Below are positions 56,880 through 64,000 of a stretch of DNA of 64,000 bases, in pieces. Numbering within the stretch: the stretch's first letter is position 1; every line of letters begins with the position of its first letter. The translations under genes were made by a program, and so were the position numbers. The stretch is from JARIHD01 sp963815935. GTDB lineage: Bacteria; Patescibacteriota; Saccharimonadia; Saccharimonadales; UBA4665. A model generated the notes under the pieces. The model was not told the DNA's origin and ran no database searches. It was given only the letters and a program-made list of their open reading frames with translations. The stretch is from contig CAWFIL010000001.1 in assembly GCA_963815935.1 (NCBI GenBank), positions 1 to 64,000 on the forward strand, given 5' to 3'.

Positions 56880-58319
56880 TTATATAACGTGCAGCTGCCC
56901 GCTGGCGATGCGGTAGATGCAAAATACGAAGAGTCCGACAAGCACCGAAGCGGCACCCGTCTCCATAAGCGTGAAGATCTTTTCACGATTCTTGATCTGC
57001 ATAAGCACGTAAATCACGATCGCCGGAGCATAGAGCAAAACTGTCAGCAGCAAGTAGTCCAAACCGGCTGCATATACCAGCCAAATGGCGTAGATACTGG
57101 CGACAGCGCCTACAAAGATATTCCACATGCGGCGCGGCGTACCCGCAGCTTCGTTCCACGAGTACTTGAGCTGGTAAAAACCAGTAAAGGCATAGGGCAA
57201 TAGGATTGCCGAAGTAGCCAGTGAGTACATGTAGTCATAAGCCTTGATATCCGTCAGGAAGAACAGCAAGAAGGCTTGGATAAGTACCGTGGTAACCAAT
57301 AGCGATACGATTGGCGTACCTTTATCGTTGAGTTTGGCAAAGTAACTTGGGAATGCCTTGGTCTTGGCAGCCTGATACGGTAGCTCGGCAGCAAAGAGCG
57401 TCCAAGCAAGCCAGGCACCGGCAACCGAGATAATAACACCAAGATTAACCAAGGTCGCTCCCCACGAGCCGACAACATACTTCATTAGCTCGGCCATGGC
57501 TGGCTGGCCCAAGTTGGCAAGCTCTGGGCGAGTCTTCAGGCCAAGCGACAGGGCAGTTACCAAGAAGTAAATAGAGGTAACTGTTAGTAAGCCCAAGAAC
57601 GTAGCCTTAGCGATACTCGACTTCTTTTTGGCGCGGCCCGAAAAGACCACTGCACCTTCGATGCCGATAAATACCCATACCGTGACCAGCATGGTGCCCT
57701 TAACCTGCGACAAAATGTCTTTGAACACAAAGCCGCCAGTGGCGGTGCCCCAGATGTCGGTCGTAAAGACGTGCAGTTTAAAGGCAGTAAAAGCCGCCAG
57801 AATGAAAATGCCGATAGGTATCAGCTTGGCCACCGTAACCAAGGCATTGATAAGGCTCGCCGACTTAACGCCTCGCATCACCAAGAAGGTCACAAACCAC
57901 AGCATAACCGAAGCCCCAATAACGGAGGCGACGTTCTGGCCATCACCAAAGGTCTTGAAGAAATAGGCGACCGAGCTGAATAGCAGCGTGGCATACGCAA
58001 CGTTGCCGATCCAGGCCGAGATCCAATAGCCCCAGGCCGAGTTAAAGCCCATATATTTGCCGAATCCAGCCTGGGCGTAGCTGTAGATACCGGCGTTCAG
58101 GTCGGGACGCTTTTTGGTCAGATTCTGAAAACAGAAAGCCAAAAAGAGCATTCCCAAGCCCGCAATGATCCATCCGATAGTGACGGCCACCAGCGACGCG
58201 CTTTGGGCCATATTACTCATGAGGTTAAAGATTCCACCGCCGATGATGGACCCCACGACGAGCGCGGTTAAGGACAGTAGCCCCAACGCACCCTTCTTTT
58301 CTGTTGCTTGTGTTGCCAT
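56880..58319 (-). CDS. arcD: Arginine/ornithine antiporter
   Basis: A 479-residue APC-superfamily transporter with 12 or 13 helices; LTALVVGSIIGGGIFNL is the conserved TM1 motif and AWTLFAAELPYQAAK lies near TM8. It imports arginine and exports ornithine. Position between arcB and arcC confirms the role. Its start is 31 nt after the arcB stop, with GGGGAGG. Confidence 0.94.
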   Translation of the reverse strand: MATQATEKKGALGLLSLTALVVGSIIGGGIFNLMSNMAQSASLVAVTIGWIIAGLGMLFLAFCFQNLTKKRPDLNAGIYSYAQAGFGKYMGFNSAWGYWISAWIGNVAYATLLFSSVAYFFKTFGDGQNVASVIGASVMLWFVTFLVMRGVKSASLINALVTVAKLIPIGIFILAAFTAFKLHVFTTDIWGTATGGFVFKDILSQVKGTMLVTVWVFIGIEGAVVFSGRAKKKSSIAKATFLGLLTVTSIYFLVTALSLGLKTRPELANLGQPAMAELMKYVVGSWGATLVNLGVIISVAGAWLAWTLFAAELPYQAAKTKAFPSYFAKLNDKGTPIVSLLVTTVLIQAFLLFFLTDIKAYDYMYSLATSAILLPYAFTGFYQLKYSWNEAAGTPRRMWNIFVGAVASIYAIWLVYAAGLDYLLLTVLLYAPAIVIYVLMQIKNREKIFTLMETGAASVLVGLFVFCIYRIASGQLHVI

Positions 58320-58350
58320 GTGGCAGGACCTCCCCGATCCTGTGTCTTGC

Positions 58351-59337
58351 TTAGATTGTTAGAGCGATGACGGCTTTGATAGTGTGCAGACGGTTTTCGG
58401 CTTCGTCGAACACAATACTGTGCTCGGAACGGAAGACCTCGTCGGTTACTTCCATGCATTCCAAACCGTGTTGCTCAAAAACTTGTTCCCCGGTCGTCGT
58501 CAGACGGTCGTGGAAAGCAGGCAAACAGTGCATGAACTTAACGTTCTTGTTGCCGGTTGCCTCCAGAACCCCCATAGTAACCTGATAATCCTTGAGCAGC
58601 TTGATGCGCTCTGCAAACTGGGCCTCTTCGCCCATCGAGACCCACACGTCGGTGTAGACTACATCGGCGCCAGCCACAGCTTCTTGCAAATTATCGGTGA
58701 TAGTAATTGTTGCCCCTGTTTCGCTCGCAAACTCCTTTGCTTGGTTAACTAACGACTCCTCTGGGAAAAGCTCTTTTGGTGCGGCGATCCGGAAGTCCAT
58801 ACCCATCTTGGCGGCACCATCCATCAGGCTGTTTGCCATGTTGTTGCGGCCATCGCCGACAAATACAAATTTGACGCCCTTTAGTTGCCCAACATGTTCC
58901 TGAATCGTCAAAAAGTCAGCTAGTACCTGCGTGGGGTGGGCTTGGTCGGTTAGCCCGTTCCACACCGGCACGCCGGCATACTTGGCCAAATCGGTCACAG
59001 TTTGGTGGGCAAAGCCACGGAATTCGATGCCGTCGAACATACGGCCCAAAACTTTGGCAGTGTCTTCGACGGTCTCTTTTTTGCCTAGTTGGATGTCGTC
59101 CTTGCCCAAAAACTCCGGGTGAATACCCAGGTCGGCAGCCGCTACCACAAAGGCGCAACGGGTGCGGGTGGATGTCTTTTCAAAGAGCAGGGCAATGCTT
59201 TTACCCTCGTGCTCGCGGTGCAGCGTCCCGTTCTTTTTTAACGCTTTGTATTTCTTGGCCGTTTCCAGCAGGTACTGAATATCCTCTGGCGAATAGTCGG
59301 CGAGCGTTAGCAGCGAACGACCTTTAAAATCTGGCAT
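58351..59337 (-). CDS. arcB: Catabolic ornithine carbamoyltransferase
   Basis: The 328-residue protein has EKTSTRTRCAF (carbamoyl-phosphate site), HPTQVLADFLTI and MHCLPAFHD (ornithine site). In this cluster it would run as the catabolic enzyme, splitting citrulline with phosphate to ornithine and carbamoyl phosphate. It overlaps or abuts arcA directly, with the start codon 1 nt from the arcA stop. Confidence 0.97.
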   Translation of the reverse strand: MPDFKGRSLLTLADYSPEDIQYLLETAKKYKALKKNGTLHREHEGKSIALLFEKTSTRTRCAFVVAAADLGIHPEFLGKDDIQLGKKETVEDTAKVLGRMFDGIEFRGFAHQTVTDLAKYAGVPVWNGLTDQAHPTQVLADFLTIQEHVGQLKGVKFVFVGDGRNNMANSLMDGAAKMGMDFRIAAPKELFPEESLVNQAKEFASETGATITITDNLQEAVAGADVVYTDVWVSMGEEAQFAERIKLLKDYQVTMGVLEATGNKNVKFMHCLPAFHDRLTTTGEQVFEQHGLECMEVTDEVFRSEHSIVFDEAENRLHTIKAVIALTI

Positions 59338-60570
59338 TTATATATCCTCCCTTACTAATGGCATACTCATGCAGCGCGGACCACCGCGGCCACGTCCAAG
59401 CTCTGCGCCTTCGACTTCGATCACTTCCAGGCCATGTTCGCGCAGCTTCTGGTTGGTTACGTAGTTACGGTTGTAGGTTACGACAACGCCTGGCGCGATA
59501 GCCAGCGTGTTGGAGCCATCGTTCCATTGCTCACGAGCAGCGGCAATCTCGTCACCGCCACCGCAAGGAATGAGCGTAATATACCGGCCAACTGCTTCGC
59601 CCAATACTTTTTCGAGATCATGCTCTTCTTCGATCCGCGGGTGCTCCGGATTATCGCCAGGCGTTAACACGAACAAGTTCATTTTGCCGCCACGGTCCTG
59701 GATAGCCGGGTGAATCGTAAACTTATCATGGTCAATCATGGTAAACACCGTATCCAGGTGCATAAAGGCGCGGGACTTAGGGATTTCGACAGCAATGACC
59801 TTTTTGAAATCAGAGTGTTGAAAGAGGTGCGTGGCAACTGACTCGATCGCTTCTGGCGTAGAGCGTTCACTGACACCAATGGCCAAGGTTTCGCTGTTTA
59901 GCACTAGCTCATCGCCACCTTCCATCGAAAAACGTTTGGCGCGATCGTACCACACTGGTATGTCGTGCTCCGCAAAACGGGGGTGATTACGGATAATGTA
60001 TTCCATGAACAGTGACTCGCGGCGACGTGCCGGCCAGTGCATGCGGTTGATAGTTAGCCCGTGGCCAATAACCGCCGAGGGGTCACGCGTAAAGTACAAG
60101 TTAGGCATAGGGTCCAGATAAAAGGGGTAGCTGTCGGCCAGTAACTCATGCAATTGCTTGGCACCCTCCACCGGCAGCCGGACTTCGCTTTTGCGCACAC
60201 CGGCCATAACCTTGCGGACCATAGCCTGGGTGTCCAGGTGCATTAGGTAATCAAAAAGCGCCTGGGTAATACGGCGCTCTCCTTGTTTGGACGCGTGAAT
60301 AATCTCGGTGATAAACTGGGCCTTTAGGTCATCGGTATGCAGTGCTTCGGCGGCCATTTTGTCGAGATATAAAACTTCGATGTCGCGATCGCGTAGCACT
60401 TGCGCAAAAGCGTCGTGTTCTTCTTGGGCTTTTTGCAGGTAGGGGATGTCGTCGAAGAGTAGGCGGTGCAGGTAATTGGGGGTTAGGTTTTCGAGCTCGC
60501 TACCGGGCCGATGCAACACTACCGTCTTCAGGCAGCCTATTTCAGATTTGATATTGAGTGGTGCGTCCAT
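59338..60570 (-). CDS. arcA: Arginine deiminase
   Basis: A 410-residue protein with FTRDPSAVIG, EGGDELVLN, MHLDTVFTMID and the C-terminal catalytic cysteine in RGGPRCMSMP. It hydrolyses arginine to citrulline and ammonia, the first step of the pathway. The leader has a GGGGATGGG ribosome-binding region. It is the first gene of arcA-arcB-arcD-arcC. Confidence 0.97.
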   Translation of the reverse strand: MDAPLNIKSEIGCLKTVVLHRPGSELENLTPNYLHRLLFDDIPYLQKAQEEHDAFAQVLRDRDIEVLYLDKMAAEALHTDDLKAQFITEIIHASKQGERRITQALFDYLMHLDTQAMVRKVMAGVRKSEVRLPVEGAKQLHELLADSYPFYLDPMPNLYFTRDPSAVIGHGLTINRMHWPARRRESLFMEYIIRNHPRFAEHDIPVWYDRAKRFSMEGGDELVLNSETLAIGVSERSTPEAIESVATHLFQHSDFKKVIAVEIPKSRAFMHLDTVFTMIDHDKFTIHPAIQDRGGKMNLFVLTPGDNPEHPRIEEEHDLEKVLGEAVGRYITLIPCGGGDEIAAAREQWNDGSNTLAIAPGVVVTYNRNYVTNQKLREHGLEVIEVEGAELGRGRGGPRCMSMPLVREDI

Positions 60571-60603
60571 AACCCATCCCCATTCTCTCGTTTTTATATG
60601 TGC

Positions 60604-60664
60604 AAGTACTCTCCACGCTAACGTGGGATACTAACGTTGTAGCACAATGCTAGTGTTTTTCTCA
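60604..60664 (-). promoter_or_regulatory. arc operon promoter
   Basis: On the minus strand TTGAGA, 18 nt, TACAAC with TGC before the -10. The transcript leader contains CCACG-TTAG-CGTGG, a small hairpin. No ArgR box was recognised with confidence. Confidence 0.5.
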
Positions 60665-60749
60665 AGTTTCGTTCATGGTGTTTTAAGTCTGTTCACAATG
60701 TGTTGTCTAAGTCACTCATTGCTGAGGTCAGCGATGGTATAATTTTAGT

Positions 60750-61916
60750 GTGTATATACATAAGTACGTTGTGTCGGATGTTAGGCGGATTACGCCGTCG
60801 ACCCTGCTGCTAACGCTTAGGTCGCCAGAGGGCGACCGGATGCTTGCTCACCAGCCGGGCCAATACGCAGCATTTAGCTTTTCACGCAAATACCGGCCTA
60901 CGCCAGCCCGTTGCTTTTCGATCGTTAGTTCTCCTACCGAGCAAGGCGTGCTGCAATTTAGCATGCGCGTCCGGGGGCACTTTACCCGGGCCGTTGATGG
61001 GCTCCAAAAGGGCGACATCGTTAAGGTGCGCGGCCCATTCGGCGGCTTTGTACTCGATGCGTCACGCGACCGTGATGTCGTGTTGCTAGCGGGCGGCATT
61101 GGCATTACTCCCTTCATGAGCATGGTCCGTTATGCGGCAAGTATTCACTCCACGAGCAAGATCGCTCTGGTATACAGTTGTGCCTCCCAAGAAGACGTGC
61201 CATTCGGCGGCGAGCTAGTCAACCTACAAAAGCAGAACCCTAACTTCAGGGTTATTTTTGTAATCAGTGACGGACCAACGAACAAGCTCACTGGCCAATT
61301 GGTAGCCAAGGGGCGCATTTCTCCCGAAGTAATCGAGGCCGCCTCGGGCAATACACACGAGGGCAAAACCTACTTTATTTGCGGTCCGCCGCCGTTTATG
61401 AAAGGTATGATCCAGACCCTGCGCGGCAAAGGCGTCGGCTTTGACCAGATTAGAACCGAGGCCTTTGGCCAGGGCTCTAACCGGCAAACCGGTAAGATTC
61501 GCAGCTGGCCCTACAATATCTACGCCCTCAGTGCGGTTGGCGTCACGCTGGGCAGTTTTACGGTCATGGTCAGCGACTTGCTCAAGGTGCTGCCCCCATC
61601 GACCATCGCCAACCAATCAAATTCGGTTACTACCAAGGTCTTGACCAACAAGCGGCAGCAAGACCTCAGCAAATTGGTCAATGCCTTACCCGACCTCAAT
61701 AGCGGTGCCCCAGTTTCCGATGCCGTTACGCAGGCCGAAGCGGCTGTAGCGGCCGCAACCGCTGCCAATAACGCCGCAACTTCAAACCCAACTACCAAGA
61801 CAACTACGCCAACCACGACCACCCCCAAGACCACGACGCCCACCGTGACCACTCCAGCCCCAGCGCCAACCCCCAAGTGCACAACATCCGCCAGCGGAGT
61901 AACAACATGCAAATAA
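60750..61916 (+). CDS. FNR-like flavin reductase with membrane anchor
   Basis: A 388-residue protein. Residues 1-95 form the FAD domain with RCFSIVSSPTE (RxYS-like motif), residues 100-230 the NAD(P) domain with LLAGGIGITPFMSM and FICGPPPFM. Then comes a membrane helix at about 250-270 (YALSAVGVTLGSFTVMV) and a Thr/Pro-rich tail, probably exported and ending in two Cys. The family moves electrons from NAD(P)H via FAD. TATAAT ends 6 nt before the GTG start, so the mRNA is leaderless. It overlaps the ApbE gene by 10 nt. Confidence 0.87.
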   Translation: MYIHKYVVSDVRRITPSTLLLTLRSPEGDRMLAHQPGQYAAFSFSRKYRPTPARCFSIVSSPTEQGVLQFSMRVRGHFTRAVDGLQKGDIVKVRGPFGGFVLDASRDRDVVLLAGGIGITPFMSMVRYAASIHSTSKIALVYSCASQEDVPFGGELVNLQKQNPNFRVIFVISDGPTNKLTGQLVAKGRISPEVIEAASGNTHEGKTYFICGPPPFMKGMIQTLRGKGVGFDQIRTEAFGQGSNRQTGKIRSWPYNIYALSAVGVTLGSFTVMVSDLLKVLPPSTIANQSNSVTTKVLTNKRQQDLSKLVNALPDLNSGAPVSDAVTQAEAAVAAATAANNAATSNPTTKTTTPTTTTPKTTTPTVTTPAPAPTPKCTTSASGVTTCK

Positions 61917-62875
61917 CCCGCTTCCAGACCAAGCTAGCCCTGGGCAGCGACGCTACGTTTGTGCTTGTTGGCGAGTCAGCCGATATGCTGGATATGCTAC
62001 TCGCCAAACTGTGGCGGGCAACCTTTGAGTTTGAACAGCGCTTTAGCCGCTTTTTACCAGATAGTGAGCTGTCGGCGTTCAACCGATCGGCTGGCATCAA
62101 GCAAGCCGTGTCACCCGAATTCCGCGACATTCTCCGCACCACGCAGCAGTTAGCCATCATGACCGACGGCCTCTACAACCCCTTTATCTTGCCAGCATTA
62201 CAGCGGGCAGGGTACACAACATCATTTGTAAAAGAGTACGCCAGCGACGTGCACGACGACCATTCCTCACGCCAAGTCGTGGCAGCCAGCAATGTAGAGG
62301 TTGGTGATACCTGGGCTTGCATACCCTATGGCACGGCACTCGATTTGGGCGGCTGTGGCAAGGGTTACTTGGGCGATCAATTGGCCGAGCTCTTGCGCGA
62401 CGAGCCGCTCAACGGCTACTGGCTCTCGCTAGGAGGCGATATTAGCGCCGCCGGATGCGACGAACATGGCCAGCCGTGGACCGTAGCCATCCAGGACGCT
62501 GGCGATACTACCACCGAAAGCGCCTATGTAGTGCAGGGGACCGTAGAGCCGTTTGCCGTAGCAACTTCCAGCACATTAGTACGGCAAGGCACGCACAACG
62601 GCAAACGCTGGCATCATATTATCGACCCCGCAACCGGCCAGCCAGCCGACTCCGATGTCCGTATGGCTACCGTGCACGCCGCTACCGCCCTACAGGCCGA
62701 TGTCCTCGCCTCCTGCGCCATCATATTAAGCTCGAACCGGGCCTTGGCATACCTTGGGCAACGCCATGTAATCGGCGCGTTGCTACAAGTCGAGGACAAA
62801 CGGCGAGCAATACACGCTCTACCATTTGGGACATCTATATATGACACAGCCACGGAGGTACCCCGCTATGCGTAA
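61907..62875 (+). CDS. apbE: ApbE-like FAD:protein FMN transferase
   Basis: A 322-residue ApbE-fold protein with GTALDLGGCGKGYLGD, GGDISAAG and HHIIDPATGQPA. ApbE links FMN to Thr in target flavoproteins with FAD as donor. No signal peptide or lipobox is visible, so it acts in the cytoplasm. The ATG at 61907 has CGGAG upstream. The GTALDLGG motif replaces the usual VDLGGIAKG only slightly. Its substrate would carry a D-G-A-[ST]-G-A-T motif; the neighbours shown here do not clearly have it. Confidence 0.87.
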   Translation: MQITRFQTKLALGSDATFVLVGESADMLDMLLAKLWRATFEFEQRFSRFLPDSELSAFNRSAGIKQAVSPEFRDILRTTQQLAIMTDGLYNPFILPALQRAGYTTSFVKEYASDVHDDHSSRQVVAASNVEVGDTWACIPYGTALDLGGCGKGYLGDQLAELLRDEPLNGYWLSLGGDISAAGCDEHGQPWTVAIQDAGDTTTESAYVVQGTVEPFAVATSSTLVRQGTHNGKRWHHIIDPATGQPADSDVRMATVHAATALQADVLASCAIILSSNRALAYLGQRHVIGALLQVEDKRRAIHALPFGTSIYDTATEVPRYA

Positions 62876-63593
62876 ACTATTCATCCTAGCTTTGGTGGCT
62901 GTCGCCAGCGTAACCAGCGCAGTGCTGTGGTCGCCTGTGGCCCGAGCCGAAGAGAATAAAACCACTGACAGCGGGAACATCGTGGTACAGACCATACCCG
63001 GACCGTCGGTATCGGACCGCTACGTAACACGGGCCAAGGCGTCGTGGCCATGGTATCTGGCGCGGGGCAGTGGGATCATCGCCGCTATCTCCCTGGTAAT
63101 CCTCATGCTCTCGGGCATCGGCCAAGTAACGGGGTATACCTTCCGCTTTTTGGAACCGTTGACCGCCTGGGCTTCGCACCGGGCGCTCGGTCTGACATTT
63201 GGCATATCCGTGCTCATCCATATGTTTAGCCTGTTGTTCGACCACTTTGTGCCGTTTAATATCTGGCAGATTCTAGTTCCCTGGTTGTCACACTACAAAC
63301 CAGTGACCTTGTTTGGCATTTCGTTTGGCTCGCTGTACGTGGCGCTAGGTGTGCTGTCCTTCTATCTGGTAGGCGTCATCACGCTGACCTCGTTGTTATG
63401 GGTCGAGAAAAAGCCGTATACCTGGAAGCTAATCCACTTACTTTCGTATATCGTCATGTTGTTCGTCTTTATCCACGCCCTATACATGGGCACCGACTTG
63501 GCGCACGGTATTTGGCGCTTGCTGTGGTGGGCATTAGGTATCGCCGTTGCTGCAGGCAGTATATATAGATTGTGGAGAGCAAAAACCATATGA
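62868..63593 (+). CDS. Ferric-reductase-like heme membrane protein
   Basis: A 241-residue protein with a signal peptide ending near VARAEE, then six membrane helices. Histidines in ASHRALG...VLIHMFSLLFDHF and KLIHLLSY...FVFIHALYMG are spaced as the b-heme ligands of the ferric reductase/YedZ family. With the FNR-like protein upstream it can pass electrons from NAD(P)H across the membrane. GGAGG nine nt before 62868 supports that start over 62826. It overlaps the next gene by 4 nt (ATGA). Confidence 0.83.
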   Translation: MRKLFILALVAVASVTSAVLWSPVARAEENKTTDSGNIVVQTIPGPSVSDRYVTRAKASWPWYLARGSGIIAAISLVILMLSGIGQVTGYTFRFLEPLTAWASHRALGLTFGISVLIHMFSLLFDHFVPFNIWQILVPWLSHYKPVTLFGISFGSLYVALGVLSFYLVGVITLTSLLWVEKKPYTWKLIHLLSYIVMLFVFIHALYMGTDLAHGIWRLLWWALGIAVAAGSIYRLWRAKTI

Positions 63594-64000
63594 AAGGCGA
63601 GTTACTGTACGTCTACCACCCCATACGCACCCGCATCTTTTGGGCGATTGTATACGTAGTGCTCTTGGTCGGTGTAACCATCGGCTTATTCGCTGCCGGG
63701 TCGCAAATCCGCACGCATACCATCCCTGTTGGCGGCATCGGCCTGACCGTACCATACTCAAAGTATCTGGTTGGCGAGAACATAAACTTTACTATCAAAA
63801 ACAACTTCAACAGCGCCATATACGTAGTCAACAAATGCCCTAGTGAACCGCTCAGCGTCTTTAAACAGGAAAACGGCGTATGGGTACCCATCCACGACAC
63901 TGCCACCGAGGGTGGCTGTTCCGACGAATCCCGCCGTGTCAGCGTACCAGCCAACAGCACCACGACCGGCTCCTTCGCCGCCTGGCCGCACCTGTTCGAC
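63590..64000 (+). CDS. Partial membrane-anchored extracellular protein
   Basis: The ATG at 63590 overlaps the preceding stop and the frame stays open to the right edge, at least 137 residues. It has a short cytoplasmic start, one membrane helix (about residues 17-37), and an outside domain that looks like an Ig or cupredoxin-type beta-sandwich, with Cys in NKCPSEP and GGCSDES. It is likely part of the electron-transfer cluster, perhaps as a substrate-binding or accessory subunit. Confidence 0.7.
   Translation, partial: MKGELLYVYHPIRTRIFWAIVYVVLLVGVTIGLFAAGSQIRTHTIPVGGIGLTVPYSKYLVGENINFTIKNNFNSAIYVVNKCPSEPLSVFKQENGVWVPIHDTATEGGCSDESRRVSVPANSTTTGSFAAWPHLFD

Noticed and set aside
1..64000. CRISPR array, prophage or insertion sequence
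   Set aside because: No regularly spaced repeats, no transposase, integrase or phage structural genes were found on either strand.

Overview
The window reads as chromosomal DNA of a Patescibacteria/CPR bacterium, most likely a Candidatus Saccharibacteria (TM7) member. Evidence: a complete arginine deiminase cluster (arcA-arcB-arcD-arcC), scavenging rather than biosynthetic gene content (three M20 peptidases, nucleotide salvage), a ribosomal protein L1 with a long charged N-terminal extension, many short intergenic gaps, and many genes whose -10 box lies only about 6-11 nt before the start codon, which implies leaderless mRNAs. UGA is used as stop, as in Saccharibacteria. The assignment is inference from gene content; no 16S rRNA is present.

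Layout. 1-2600: edge of a GC-rich gene, Nudix hydrolase, CdiA-CT-like nuclease flanked by a direct repeat, CPBP protease. 2600-3000: tRNA-Trp with a broken copy of its 3' half. 3000-4650: two tandem cassettes, each with a near-identical promoter, an unrelated GC-rich orphan ORF, a structured 3' UTR and a type III hammerhead ribozyme. 4690-12700: P-loop kinase, YgjP-like peptidase, histidine kinase, glycosyltransferase, MgtA-type ATPase, another GC-rich orphan with a structured 3' UTR. 12800-17850: secE-nusG and rplK-rplA, interrupted by a DUF1152-like gene. 17900-29800: MprF-like gene, a glycosyltransferase, and a thymidylate/folate block (folA, HIT-dCMP deaminase fusion, thyA, deoxyribosyltransferase-like, and a thymidylate kinase fused to a tandem ThyX-like region). 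29800-35650: an isolated leuA-like gene behind a textbook leucine attenuator, then three M20 peptidases, one also behind a leader peptide and terminator. 35650-41830: rplJ-rplL with an attenuator leader, dnaX, dnaB. 41850-43420: a fourth GC-rich orphan with an elaborate 3' RNA structure. 43450-55790: ybaB-recR, prs, nrnA-like, cysS, pilin-like protein, two glycosyltransferases, VanY, YdcF-like. 55795-60570: arc cluster with a 26-bp perfect inverted repeat between arcD and arcC. 60750-64000: a flavin/heme membrane electron-transfer cluster (FNR-like reductase, ApbE, ferric-reductase-like membrane protein) running off the edge.

How it fits together. The arc genes make ATP from arginine; the M20 peptidases and amino-acid-sensing attenuators fit a cell that lives on imported peptides and amino acids. 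dCMP deaminase, ThyA, DHFR and thymidylate kinase form a dTMP route. The glycosyltransferases, MprF-like and VanY proteins remodel the envelope.

The most unusual content is the set of GC-rich orphan cassettes. Two share promoter and hammerhead but carry different ORFs, and the two ribozymes differ by compensatory changes in stems II and III. The pair of same-strand hammerheads brackets 993 nt, so a read-through transcript could release a monomer-length RNA.
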